A DNA stretch of 64,000 nucleotides from Vitellaria paradoxa (GCA_019916065.1 CM034236.1:52604690-52668689); one strand, 5' to 3'. Counted from the stretch's first letter, positions 11,046 to 23,358 are shown. The notes: a model not told the origin generated them from the sequence alone. Translations and numbers: made by a program.

Positions 11046-12790
11046 TCAGTAATCTAAAGAATGATCGGCACTTGTCAGATGATCTGCTAATGAACCAATT
11101 GAGCGCCGCCACCATCCCTGTGAGCTTTTGGACTTCCTTTTTAGTGTGCGGAGGAAAAATAGATTTGATGGCTTGTATTTGATCAGGATCAGCTTTGATT
11201 CCCTCCTGCTCACCAAGTGGCCCAAAAATTTACCCGAGCCAACTCCAAAGGCACACTTAGTAGCATTTAGTTTCAATCTATACCTGTTGAGGGTGGAAAA
11301 GACATGCTGGAAATGTTAAAGATGAGTGTTCGGCTCATTACTTTTTACCACCATGTCATCAATGTAGACTTCCATCGTCTGTCCGAGATCCTCTTTGAAT
11401 ATCTTCGTGACTAACCACTAGTAGGTGGCTCCAGCATTCTTTAATCCAAATGGCATAACCCTGTAACAGTATATCCCTCGCGGGATTATGAAAGAAGTCT
11501 TTTCTTTATCAGGGCCGTACATGGGGATCTGGTGATATCCCCTATATGCGTCGAGGAAGGACATCCTGGAACATCCAGCCGTTGAATCGACAAGCTGGTT
11601 GATCTTCGGCAGGGGAAATGGATCATTTGGGCAGGCTTTATTCAGGTCCGTGTAATCTACACAAACTCTCCATTTCTAATTTTTCTTCTTGACCACGACT
11701 GTGTTGGCCAACCACTCTGGGTAAGAAACTTCCTTGACGGCCTCGACTTCCAACAGTCGACCGACCTCCTCTCTGACGGCGTTTGCATGCTGAAGAGCCG
11801 ATCTCCTTGCCTTTTGTACCACAGGTTTTGCCCCCGGATTCACATTCAGCTTATGAGTCATAATTTCGGGAGAAATACATGGCATTTCATGTGGAGTCCG
11901 GGCGAATGTTCCAATGTTTTTCAAGAGCATCTCCATCAATTCCAGCTTCTCTTTGGCGCTCAAATTTGAGCCAACCAGAAAAAATTTGTCGTCCTTGACA
12001 GGACCAACCTGGTACTTCTCTAACCCTTCAACAGCTTTCTTCTGTGGATCACCGCCAACATCATCAATCTTTGGGGTGTCCTCGGACAGCTCAGTCAATT
12101 GAACTTGCTTGGGAATAGTCTTAGACTTGAGGGCTGCAGTGAAGCACTTTTGAGATATGTCTTGGTCTCCCAAGATCGCAATCATTTCCCCACTATATGG
12201 AAACTTCAGCACCTGATGATAGGTTGAAGGGACCGCCTTCAGGGCGTGAATCCACAACCTTCCTACTATAGCATTGTAGGAAGAAGGGGAATCCACCACA
12301 GTGAACTCAACCTCTTGTTTCACTGGACCCACATATACAGGAATAACAACCCTGCCCAGATGCCAGACAGGGGCAAAATTGAACCCTATGAGGGGGTATT
12401 CCGTCGGCTCCAAATCTTCTGTGGTCAATCCGAGCTTCTTAAACAAGCTCAGGAACATGACCTATGTTGAGCTTCCAGCGTCAACCAGAATCCTCCTTAC
12501 TTCGGAGTCGAACATGCCCAAAGTAATTAGGAGAACATCATTATGCGGCATTCGAACACCAGAGTGCTCGTCTTTGCAAAAGATGATTCTGTCTGCGGCT
12601 GCCTTTCTCAGGCGCTTGCTTGGCTGGCCTGTGACACCCATGATTTCTTGTCTTTGCTAATCGGAGGAGCAGTTGATGATGCTTTGGGGCCGTTGCTTCA
12701 TATGGATAACATGGATGACTGCAGGCCTAGGAATATCTCTACGCGGCCTGGCTCTCGGCAGGGGCTGTACTTCTTCGACATTCTCATCCC
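11046..12790 (-). pseudogene. Ty3 pol, N-terminal part: aspartic protease and reverse transcriptase (broken)
   Basis: On the minus strand the protease active site RILVDAGSST lies at about 12465-12494, and a TAG follows it directly at 12462-12464. The frame then continues as protease and linker to 11676. Reverse transcriptase follows: the first catalytic region FLDAYRGYHQIPM near 11530-11570, RVMPFGLKNAGATY, and the catalytic YIDDM at 11353-11367. Stops interrupt it at 11676-11678 (TAG), 11418-11420 (TAG) and 11316-11318 (TAA), and a frameshift lies near 11215-11225. Two RT stops sit where related elements have Gln, so they look like C-to-T changes of CAG or CAA. The enzyme would have copied element RNA into DNA. 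This copy cannot encode it. Confidence 0.88.
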
Positions 12791-12793
12791 TGG

Positions 12794-14395
12794 CTATCTC
12801 ATCTCATTGCCTCCTGTGCTCTCTGTCCTGGGGAGCTCTGCCTCTCTAGTTCTGACCTCATCTACGAATTCTTTTAAGTGGCCATTTCGTACCAACTCTT
12901 TCAGGTGTTGCCGTAATGATCGGCAGAACCCGGTGCGGTGCCCCATATCTGGATGGTATGCGCAGTAATCCTTAGAGTTCTCCTTTTCAGGAAAATCTGG
13001 CAGCTTCCTGGGCCATCTAAAGTATGGCTTATTCTTGATCTGAGGGAGGATCTTGAAGATCGGCATCTTGAACACTGTATTGACCGCCTCAAAGATAGAT
13101 TTCTCTTCATCTAGAAATTTGGGGCCTTTTCCTTTGCTTTTGTTTCCCCTTTGGTCTTGGAATCTCGCCTCTTTCTGTTCAGCCGGCTTTGTCTCGTCCT
13201 CCACCTTAGCATGTTTTTCAATTTGGCACATGAGATCAAACATATTGGCTGCGGGCTTTTTAGTCAAAGAGAGCCACAGCCTATCCTCCTTCCGCAACCC
13301 CAACTTGAATGAAGTGACGGCCAGTTGCTCTGAACACTCCCCCACCTCATTGTAGAGCTCTAAATACCGGCAAGAATAATCTCTCAATGATTCCCCAGTT
13401 TTCCTTTTCATGGTGAGGAGAACGTCGGCGGTCTTTGGTTGTTTTGCGTTAGCCAAAAATCGGGTGACGAACTCCTCGGCCAGCTGCTGCCAGCTCCAGA
13501 TACTGCCAGGGGGCAACTTATGGAACCATTGTAGTGCCGTATCCCCAAAACTAGAAGGGAATACTCTGCACATGAGATGATCATTACTACTCTATAGCGT
13601 CATGGCCTGCATGTAATGGCGATAGTGAGCCAAAGGGTCAGTCCTTCCATCATAGAGGTTAAGCCTTGGAGTTTGGAACTTCTCCGGAGGCTCTGCTTCA
13701 CTAATTTTATTGGTGAACGGAGAGACTGAGATCCTCCCCAAAGCTTTCCTCGCCATCATGCGTGTGCTGTGGCCCTGAGCACCCCACTCCTCTTTGTGCC
13801 CCCATTCCTTTACCTTCATTTTTCCCGCCCTTTTGCGTCTCATAGTTACCTCTTCCTCATCAGAGTAATCTGCATCTTTTGAATGCACCTCTCAAGTCTT
13901 TTTTAGTGAGCCATTTTTAAGGTACGCTTTGGTGAACGGGCCAACATCAGGTCTCGCGCCACGTTCTCCAACAGTTTTAACATGGCGCACGCCCTTCTTG
14001 GGAGGAATGACATCGCGTCGCGAGTGAGAGCGCACCTCTTCCTGTTCATGAGTATCTCCTTCATTTTCCTCAGTGGGGTTCTCATAGAGAGCATCATAAC
14101 TTTCGTCTGACTCTGAATCAGATTGATCAGAGTCAACTTCATGGTCCACAGCAGGCTTTCCCTTCTCCTTGCTTAATTCCAAAAGAATCTCTTCCAATTC
14201 TGCTTGCTTTTCGCTGGCCTTAGCCAGCAATTCATCTCTCTGCTTTACTGCCTCTGGATTTTCTGTTTTCTTTCTCCTGGCATGCTCCAGACCCGGAGTC
14301 CGGATAACTAGCGCGCTCCCTTTGGTCTTAGCTGGGGTAGAACCGTCCCCTACCCGTGGAGAGTGTGGGGGAGTGGTGTTTCCTCCTGAAGTCAT
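12794..14395 (-). pseudogene. Ty3 gag (broken by two stops)
   Basis: The likely start is the ATG at 14393-14395 (MTSGGNTTPPHSP). An acidic and charged N-terminal region (EVDSDQSDSESDESYDA) is followed by the capsid-like retrotransposon gag domain (LYDGRTDPLAHYRHYMQAM; FGDTALQWFHKLPPGSIWSW; FVTRFLAN) and a C-terminal Cys/His motif (CAYHPDMGHRTGFCRSLRQH) that replaces a classic CCHC knuckle, as in other Tat elements. TGA at 13892-13894 and TAG at 13592-13594 interrupt the same frame. Gag would have formed the particle that packages element RNA. Confidence 0.88.
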
Positions 14396-14470
14396 AGTGA
14401 AACTAACTGCTAGAAGACTTAATAAAGAACTGAGTGAAATGCTAATGATCAACAAGACATGGCTAAACAA

Positions 14471-14491
14471 CGAGCCCCACGGTGGGCGCCA
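14471..14491 (-). other. Primer-binding site of the Ty3 element
   Basis: Two bases inside the 5' LTR end, the minus strand reads TGGCGCCCACCGTGGGGCTC, matching the form of a tRNA 3'-end complement (TGGCGCC...). It would prime minus-strand synthesis. The exact tRNA was not determined. Confidence 0.82.
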
Positions 14492-14493
14492 AA

Positions 14494-15346
14494 TGTTCGA
14501 TAATAAATTTTACTGCCGGAACTGCTGACCACGCTAATTAGAAATCCGCCCGTGAACCTGCCGAACAAAGACAAGAGAAAGGTTACGGCTGGAGAGGTGG
14601 TCTCTGGCCGGAAAACCCTCCGATACTTAAATCAGCAAATCACTTTTTGGAGAAAACTTTTTCAGAGAAAATGAGCAATAAGATAAGTTGGCAATAGTCA
14701 GCTTACTTTGTTGTCGAGTCAGTTCTTGTATTTATAATTACGTAAAGTAATAAATAAAATAATACCTGGGATTTGACTATATTCAAACCTCCAAGCACTT
14801 TCTCCATTTCTTTACTTTAAATGCCTTTCACTTCTCATTTAATACCCCATACCTTTCATTAAATGCTTCGGGTAGTTAAACACGACGATATAGCCAGAAT
14901 TCAGTTGTCAAACTGTTTACCTGTCACATCTATCAACCACCCATAACGAGATGAACTAACTAAGTTTCCCTCAGAGTAATAAATTCATAGTTCTGTCATA
15001 ACTGGGATGCATTTATAGTTACAAGGCCATATTAATGTCGTAGGACCCTTGCCAAACATTTATTAGCCGCCAATCGAGGGGCCGAACAAACTTACTTTTG
15101 AGATCTTCAGATAACACCACGTGGCAATACGTCTATCATCGATACTGGAAAGTTGAATTAATATAAATCATTTCTGTTGCTGACTGCGTGTCTACGTATA
15201 CAATACTCGTCTATTTAGTCACGTGTCAACCATGAATTGTTCGGTACAGGACCACGTGTCATAGGTCAAAGTGTTCGGCGTTGGGCCACTTGTCACCCCA
15301 CAATTTGCTTGGCACTCCATGAGCCTAAATTCGATTTTACCCAACA
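14494..15346 (-). repeat. 5' LTR of the Ty3 element
   Basis: This 853-bp LTR has TG...CA ends and a minus-strand TATA-like TATAAATAC near 14733. It is followed inside by the primer-binding site and outside by the ATTAT target duplication at 15347-15351. It keeps a 16-bp segment near 15005-15021 that is missing from the left LTR. Confidence 0.93.
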
Positions 15347-17866
15347 ATTATTATTATTATTATTATTTTAACATATACATGGTGGTTTTTCTTCGATTTT
15401 CAAAAATCTATAGTGCTAAGAACATTCTTCAATTGTTTGAATTGAAGCATCCCTTGGAACAGAACAGCGTAATAATACTCACAACTTAATTAGGAGCATT
15501 CCTTTTGACTCACAGATGGGCAATTCAAACTTTGCTTCTGTAGTTTGAGACTCTTCGAAGCAACCACCGAATGCACATGTTCAGTACTACACTTTTGGCA
15601 ATTTTCCAATTGTACAATAGTTGTTACCCTTATTCGTTATGGCTATCACGCACATTCTTAGCCGCCTTTTTTGACTCTCCCTCCCTATCTCTCTCTCGGC
15701 TTAGAATTGCTTTTGCAATTTTTTTTATTTTTATTTTTTTTCAATTGCTCAATTTTCTTCCTTTATCTTTTTTTGGGGGGGGGGGGGGGGAGAGAAGGGC
15801 CTAGAATTGCTTATGCAATTTTTAGTTTTTTTCAATTACTCAATTTGTTCCTTTATCAAACATTAGTTAGAGTTTTGGGCTTTTATGGATAGCATGAAAC
15901 ATACCGCTGTCCCCATATTTTTAGATGCAGTTTCGATGTTCCTTCCTCTTTGTAAAAACAAGAACCAGAGACTTGGTAAACAATGACAGCTTCATGTGGG
16001 CAGGTACACCTTTAAGACCTCATTATCCACGAGATTGACTCCGAGCTTACTCCTTTGACTTTAAATAGAAGTAGTTTGGAGATACTTCATTTTCAGGAGA
16101 GATTAAAATTATTATCCTTTTCTCTTATTTTATTTACACGAGTATGACATAGGATTGAATTTGCATATAATTTCTTTTTCTTTTTTTTTTTATCCCATAC
16201 TTTGGAGTTTTTAATATAATCAAAGAGCATATAGTATTTAACAACATTGAGGGTAAAACTGTCTTTTCAAATTGAGTTTTAATATTTTCAAAGAGTTACA
16301 ATATTTAAATATGCCCGGCTATAAGTCACACATACCCACAATTAAGGATGATGAATAGCACTGCAATCATCAAATTTTCAAATGTAGGACAATTCAAATG
16401 CTGTAATTCTAAACAAATTTATTTTTTTATCAACTATTTAAAACAAACATATAATATTATAATGAATTAAATACATTGAACCATTACAGATAATATTGAG
16501 ATGGTTTTTTAGTAAATTTAATGAATGTGCATGAAATTATTTTACACAGTTTATGTATAGAATAATATAGTTGTATCATATTTAAAATCAAAAAAAGTTA
16601 AAATGTATTCTATTTTTAGAATTATTTTACATAAAACATATTTATAATATATATTTAGTAATATTTATATATATATATATATATTTAAACATTTTAAATA
16701 GTACTCTAAGAAACCTTTTGGACTTGTATTTTTCAAAAATTGGCACTCCCACATTTTTTTTTTTATCTTGTTCCCGCTCCAATTTTATATTCGAACTAGC
16801 TGATGTAGACTTAACACTTAGAGCGTAAATTGTCAAAAAAACCCCAACTTTTTCTATTAAAATTTACCTAACACAAAAAACTTATTACACACAAAATTGC
16901 TAAATTTTTCTAACTTTTCTTTAACTTTACAAATTTTTATCAAATACAAAATTTTTACCAAAAATGACAGGTGACAACACCAAAACAAAAATTGCCCAAA
17001 AAAAAAAATTAAAATTTTTTAATTTACCAAGCACTAACTTTGTTTATAAAACTTCTACTTGTATATCAAGATTTGGAGAAAAAGCATTATATACAATATT
17101 ACTCTCATATATTTAAAAAAAAAAAACTATTTCCTTGTATTCAACTTGTACACTTACAGCATTTGGAATAAAAAAATTAATATAAATTGATAAAAATTAT
17201 AATACCGTAATCCGTATAATATACATAAAAATTTAAATTTTATATAAATTTATAAAAATTTGTTACGATTTATAGGGTTTCAAACGAAACTACAGGTTAC
17301 AAGTAGTACTTGTTGCTAAATATAACATTCTTCATTCAAAATTTTGCTATTTTGTATTTGACTCCGGACATGAGAGAGTATTACCCAAATTCAACTACGT
17401 ACATGACCACGTAAATGCATTTGCATGGCCCGGGTCGCCGTCCAATTAATAATTATCACCAATCTCAATTCATAGCCCACCCAAAAGCTGTTTCCGGTCA
17501 ACGAAAGACGGTCCGCCAGTCATGCCTGTTCAACGTTCAAAGGATCAGCCCCCCGACCCGATCCCTATTACCATTACCAAAGGGTTACAGTGAGTAAATA
17601 AAGAGTTTAGATTTATTTTTAATTTAATGACGTGTAATTTTTTAAATTATGTATTAATTATGTTTTAATTAAATTTTTTAACTTTTAATTTTATTTTAAA
17701 AATAATTTTAATTAAATTAAATTAAAACTATTCAATTAAAAATAATTAAATTTTAACATTTGATTTTTAATTACAACTCTTAACTGTAAATTTTTTCACT
17801 GCAGCCTGAAACCCAATACCAAATGCTCGCTCTTTCTCTCTCGATGCCACTCCCACTGCAACCCAA
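15347..17866. other. AT-rich DNA upstream of the receptor kinase gene
   Basis: It begins with ATT trinucleotide repeats (15347-15366) at the insertion point. It has a T7G16 homopolymer junction at about 15768-15790 and an AT microsatellite near 16668-16684. A GC-richer patch (17420-17590) may be promoter-proximal to the gene at 17867. No kinase, transmembrane or ectodomain coding sequence was found, so the exons that should follow 2359 are not here. Confidence 0.6.
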
Positions 17867-20858
17867 ATGCCTCTCCCTCTCTTCTCCCCCCTTCTCGCTG
17901 CCGTCCTCCTCACCGTCTCCGGCCTTGCTCCACCGTCCTTCTCCGCCGATGTCACCTTCCCCAACTGTGACCGTAATTTCACCTGCGGTTCCCTCCGCAA
18001 CATCTCCTACCCCTTCACCGGCGGCGACCGCCCTGACTACTGCGGCCCGCCCCAGTTCCGCCTCACTTGCCGGAACAGCACCTACGCCGAGTTAACCGAC
18101 AATTCTGTCACTTACAGAGTTCTTGAGATAAACCAATCACGGAAGAGTCTAGTCCTCGCCAGGTCCGACCTCTGGAACACAACTTGCCCAGCAAGATTTG
18201 TGAATTCCACCCTCAACTCGACCGTTTTCAGCTACCAGCTCGGAAACGAAGGTCTTAGCTTGCTCTACGGCTGTTCTCCGGTGGCGAACCGTTCGTTCTA
18301 CAATCAATTTAGGTGTGCATTTAGTCGTGGAGTCAATGGTAGTTATGCTTTCTACTTGATCGGTCCTGTCCCTATTGATCCGGTACTGCAAATAATCACC
18401 AAATGTCGTGTCACCGTGTTGGTGCTGGTGGCTCCGGACGCCGCCGCTGGGCTCACTGGAAATCGGACAACGCTTGCGGAAACTTTAATGAAGGGTTTCA
18501 ATGTTAATTATAGTGATCCCTACGCTGACCATTGTTTAAATTGCTTGAGTTCTGGTGGGCAATGTGGATTTAACCCGAATTCCAGTGAACCCATTTGCAT
18601 TTGCAGAGATCGAACGTGTCCTGTTCATCTAACAGCAGAAGGTACTAGAAGATTTTTTTTTGGGGGGAGGGGTCGATTTTAGTTTTTGTCGTTGGCACTT
18701 GGCAGTACTGGTTGATAAATGTGAGTGACTCAGAGATCTTACAATTGCTTGATTGAGTGCTTAGGTCCTTTGGAAATATATACTAGTTCAGGTTTGATTC
18801 GGTTGATTTAGAAACAAAAATTCAAGAAGTATTGATGAACAGGAACTTCAAGATTGATTTTCTACTCTTTTTTTTTTTTTAATCCTACTTTTTGCGAATT
18901 TTTGGAACTAGCAGTAAATATTACCTTCGTCTACTGCTGTTCTCCGGTGGCCAACCGTTCGTTCTACAATCAATTTAGGTGTGCATTTAGTGGAGTCAAC
19001 GGCAGTTATGCTTTTTACTTGGTTGGTCCTGTTCCGATTGATTCGATTGCCACAAATAATCACCAAATGTCGTGTCATTGTGCTGGTGACTCCGGATGCC
19101 ACTGCTGGGCTCACCGGAAATCAGATTTTAGACCTTACAATACATCCAGAGATTTGGTTAGACACTGCCCCTATTTTCTTATGATGTCCAAAGATTTGGT
19201 TATAACTTGATCAAATTTTAGACCTTGTGATACATAGCGATGAAATTTTGGTTAGACACCGCCCCTATTTTATTATGATGTCCAAAGATTTGTATATAAA
19301 TAATTTCTCCAGAGATTGAGCCACCAAAAAGGCTCGGCCAAGCTTTGTCTTGCTAACCGGAAAGCCTTAACTGATATTTTTTTTTTTCTTTATTACAGGA
19401 TCAAACAAAGGGTTTCCTCTTGGGTGGAGAATTGCTATAGGTAATTTGAAAACCTACACAAACTTAACTTTTACTTCTGACTCACTAAGGATATTCATGG
19501 GATTCATTTAATTTTGCCCCGTACTTGAAGGAAACCTACCTAAACATGTAACATTCTGTGATGAAAGAGGAAGGGGGGGGGGGGGGCGTGTGGAATTGTT
19601 TCATACTACATTAATCACATGCTCTCTATACTATGCAAATTCTCTTACCTATTCTCCAACTTCCATTGCAGGTTTTGCAACCAGTGTGCCTGGGATGATA
19701 ATAGTAGTCATTATTATAATCCAATACCATAAATTATCAGTTAAGGCAGTAGCATTCTGGAAAAAGAAAAGTCAGGATGATAAAAATATTGAATCGTTCA
19801 TAAGGCAATACGGGTCTCTTACTCCGAAGCGTTACAGCTATTCGGATGTAGAGAAGATGACCAACTCATTCAGAGATAAACTAGGCCAAGGAGGGTATGG
19901 TTGCGTCTACAAAGGAAAGCTATCGGATGGGCATCTTGTAGCAGTGAAGGTCTTGAAAGAAACAAAGGGAAATGGAGAGGAATTCATTAATGAAGTTGCT
20001 AGTATCAGTAAAACTGCTCATGTCAATATAGTTACTCTTTTAGGCTTCTGTTACGAGAGGAATAGAAGAGCTCTAATCTATGAATTCATGCCTAATGGAT
20101 CTTTAGACAAGTTCATACAAAAGGATGGAGCTCCAAATACAAACTACAACTTAGAGTGGAAAACCATGTATCAAATTGCAATTGGCATTGCTCGAGGTCT
20201 AGAGTACCTACACAGAGATTGTAGTACAAGGATTGTGCACTTTGATATAAAACCTCAGAACATTCTTCTAGATGAGAACTTTTGTCCCAAAATCTCTGAT
20301 TTTGGTCTTGCGAAATTATGTCAAGTCAAAGAGAGTGTCATATCAATGTTGGGTGCCAGAGGTACTGTTGGATATATTGCTCCAGAAGTATTTTCAAGAA
20401 CATTTGGAGGAGTTTCTCATAAATCTGATGTCTACAGTTATGGGATAATGGTTCTTGAGATAGTTGGAGGAAGAAAAAATATTGAAGACTCAGATCAATT
20501 GAGTGATTATTATTTTCCGTACAGGATTTATGAGAATATCAAACATGGCCAAGATGTAAGACTAGAGGGTGTCACAACCAAAGAGGATCAAGAAACAGCA
20601 AGGAAAATGATGTTGGTGGGTTTGTGGTGCATTCAGGCCAATCCATCATATCGGCCATCAATGAGTAAGGTAGTGGAGATGTTAAATGGAAGCCTAGAAT
20701 CCTTGCGAATTCCACCCAAGCCTTCCCTTTTTTCTCAAAGGTCCACTCAAGATTCTTCCGCCAGCTTCTTGTCAATAAAATTTGAAGGGAAACAAGGGGA
20801 AGAGAAAGAGAGGGGCTTCCCCACTGAGTATAGCAAGAGTAATGAGAGCCCTTTTTAA
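17867..20858 (+). CDS. LEAF RUST 10-like receptor protein kinase (LRK10L), three exons
   Basis: Exons are 17867-18641, 19399-19440 and 19672-20858. The phases agree and give 667 aa. Residues 1-27 are a signal peptide. The ectodomain has the GUB_WAK module (CDRNFTCGSLRNISYPFTGG) and the WAK-associated block (CLNCLSSGGQCGFN...CIC). The 42-base exon 2 encodes the short GFPLGWRIAIG linker before the membrane, and exon 3 starts with a hydrophobic span (VPGMIIVVIIIIQY). The kinase has a glycine loop (GQGGYGCVYKG), VAVKVL lysine, catalytic HFDIKPQN (a non-RD type loop, normal for this family), DFGLAK and a GTVGYIAPEVF activation segment. Such kinases sit in the plasma membrane and phosphorylate Ser/Thr. 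Members act in defence and abscisic-acid responses, but the ligand here is unknown. The gene looks complete. Intron 1 carries a partial copy of its own exon 1 (18931-19125). Confidence 0.93.
18931..19125 (+). repeat. Partial duplicate of LRK10L exon 1 inside intron 1
   Basis: It matches 18265-18466 of exon 1 in direct orientation and at high similarity (shared CTGTTCTCCGGTGGC, CGTTCGTTCTACAATC, AAATAATCACCAAATG). The copy lacks one codon present in exon 1 and goes out of frame about halfway, so it is non-coding relic sequence. Confidence 0.88.
19126..19298 (+). repeat. Two-copy 90-bp tandem repeat in LRK10L intron 1
   Basis: Two units start with TTTTAGACCTT at 19126 and 19216 and share TTGGTTAGACAC, GCCCCTATTTT and TTATGATGTCCAAAG. 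It directly follows the duplicated exon fragment, so the two duplications may be linked. Confidence 0.82.
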
Positions 20859-22197
20859 CATCCTCTTTATTTCTTCTTCTCTGTTTGTCAGTTTTTTATA
20901 TTTCCAATTATATATATATATATATATATGTTTTTTTTTTCCCCAAATTGTGACATGTTTTCAGCTTGTGATAGTCTCTCTCTCATGATCTTTGAACTTG
21001 AATGCAGTAAGAATGAAACTGCTGCTTTTCTGCTAATCCCCAGTATACTCGCTTAAGTTTTCAAGAATTTATGATGATACATATATTCAAAAGCCGTTAA
21101 AACACTTTATGATAAATACGCAACTATATCCACTGGTTCAAGTTAAATATTTCCAACAGGTCGTAAGCTGAACTGTAGTATGGGGCAGATTAAAATTCGG
21201 CAGAAATATATTCACTTGAAAAAATTATTGTCAACATCAATTGAGTAACGGATTGAAGCAAAGTATCAAGAAATGTGTCTAGCAAAGACAGATTGGTATC
21301 CAGATGGAGCAGAAAACAGAGTAAAAACAATTGTTATGAATTTTGATATAAAGGTTCGGAAAGCACATCAGAAGTATATAAAGAGATCTATTAAATTGCA
21401 GGTGGCCTTGCATTGGGACTGGTAGCAGGTTTGGATCATGATGGATTGTGATTAAATGGATTAAACTCAATTATACACATTAATAACAGGTTATTATTGT
21501 GTATGTTTGGAGACTTGTATCAAACCTGCAAATTCGGATTCAAATTTTTATTTTTTATTTTTTGAATTTTAAGCATATTTTTTGACTTTTTTTTAATATA
21601 TTTATAATTTAATTTCCATATTTATGACTCCATATCAATTGATGGATTGAGAATCAAAGATATATATAATTTTTTAAATCCATTATGACTTGTCAAACAT
21701 GGTGATATTTTCTTCCATCACGTAAAAGAATGTTAAGAAAACATATATATGGGAGGATTAGATACCAGCTCTACGTTCCCCATGTGTTTGCCGCTTGACT
21801 TGCGCTAAGTGAGCACCCAATTTAAAGAGCATGGGAGCCAACAACTACAGTTAAAATAATTAATGCTTGATATGGTAGCAGGGAAATATATATATATATA
21901 TATATGTGCATGCATGTGTCATAAATCGTTGGCCTAATTGGCCAAGTGGAAAATTTTTTTATTTCCATCTCACAATTTTTGTTTCCATTATTAGTCAAAT
22001 AGATAATTGAATGTTTAACGGATTGTATCATTAACTCATTTTAACTTGTAAATTAAGTAGATATTATCTTATCTACCCAATTGTATCTACTAATGATTTT
22101 AATTAGATTCAAACCCATTTAATTTGAATTTAATTGGATGAATTCACAAGTTCAAATTGTAATGTCACCAATAGTTACAATGAGGTTGCACCACAAC

Positions 22198-22275
22198 CAT
22201 TTTGATGTAAAGCCTTATAACATTCCTTTAGACGAAAATTTCTGCCCCTTTTATCTGGATTTAGGCTGCCTTAGA
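22198..22275 (+). pseudogene. Short relic of an LRK10L kinase catalytic loop
   Basis: The + strand reads HFDVKPYNIPLDENFCP, then diverges and ends in TAA. This matches HFDIKPQNILLDENFCP of the gene at 17867-20858. Only about 25 codons remain, with substitutions at several conserved positions and no DFG. It is a fragment of a second kinase exon lost downstream. Confidence 0.8.
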
Positions 22276-22432
22276 TAACTAAAAATTTTAACTTAATGGA
22301 TTTGAAATTAAATTGTATTAAAATATAAGTAATAGAGTTAACTTGTCCAACAATACTTGAAAAATTTTCTGGTAATTACTAACGATTACCAAATTAATGG
22401 TGCCATCACTTTCTATAATCGTGAAGCTACTA

Positions 22433-22466
<34 letters not shown>

Positions 22467-23358
22467 AGAATTTCAAATAACTATTTTTTTTTTATAATGG
22501 TAAAGCTACTATTTTTTTTTTGAAAAATTTCAAATAATAATAATAATTATTTTTTTTTTTGTGATGATTTCAAATCATTTATAAAATCATAGTGTTAAAC
22601 TACTTAAATCCATAATAAAATCTTTATCTAAAATAACAAGGTTATACTAAGTAGTTCTCCTTAAATAATTAAAACCAAATCTCTTAATTTAAAATCTATA
22701 AATTCAGACACAACCTTAGTCTTGCTAAACTGTCAAAGAAATCAAAGTCTAATATTAATGAAGGGTCAAAGTAAACAAAGTCTCGTATCAATGAAGGGAA
22801 CCAATGAACCCTCCTACTCAACCTTAAAAAATTTGGCCAGGAGGGAAGGGAAAAAAAAAAAAAAAAAGGAGAGAGAGAGGCTTCTTTGCTGAGCAAAGGA
22901 ATACTACCAATGAGCTTTTCAACAAATATTGCATCCTTGTGTTTCGGCTTCTAAGGTTTTGAACGATGTCTATCTCATGTTCCAAGTACACAGCTGCAAC
23001 CTCTATTCCACTAGTCTTCTATTTCTATACAGTCAACAACATTGCAAGAATTTCTAGTAAATGTTCACAGATGATTGTTTTGCTGACCAATTCAAATTTT
23101 TTTCAAGTCAAAAATTTTATAATATCGTCAGCTGATAAGAGCTTATGGTTTCTCGAAACTCATTCAAATTTCAAGGAAGTTTGATGTCATAGTTCTCAAC
23201 TAAAAAGAAGTCAAATCACAAACAAACCAATTAAAAATGCCGATAATATATACATACATATATATATGTATATATATGAGAACTCAGAAACCCTGGAAGG
23301 ACAGGGAATGCAGCTCATCCTGGCCTCTCTGATTTTCTCCAATATTTGACTTAGGTTA

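Larger units (their letters stand above)
3061..15346 (-). mobile_element. Ty3/gypsy LTR retrotransposon, Tat lineage, complete but inactive
   Basis: The element reads on the minus strand. The 5' LTR is 14494-15346 and the 3' LTR 3061-4394. Both begin TGTTGGG and end CGAACA-like in element orientation. Target-site duplications ATTAT flank it at 3056-3060 and 15347-15351. The order from the 5' LTR is a primer-binding site at 14471-14491, gag, protease, reverse transcriptase, RNase H, a second (archaeal-type) RNase H, integrase, a non-coding region with tandem repeats, an extra ORF on the opposite strand, a polypurine tract (4395-4413) and the 3' LTR. The second RNase H between RNase H and integrase, the lack of a chromodomain, and an extra antisense ORF before the 3' LTR mark the Tat (Retand/Ogre-like) lineage. 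Every coding domain carries stops or frameshifts. After removing the nested insertion, I counted by hand about 48 substitutions over 837 aligned LTR bases, mostly transitions, plus one 16-bp deletion in the left LTR. Confidence 0.93.

Noticed and set aside
10325..13355. Several + strand frames of 60-141 codons across gag-pol
   Set aside because: They lie opposite clear Ty3 coding domains on the minus strand and match nothing on their own.
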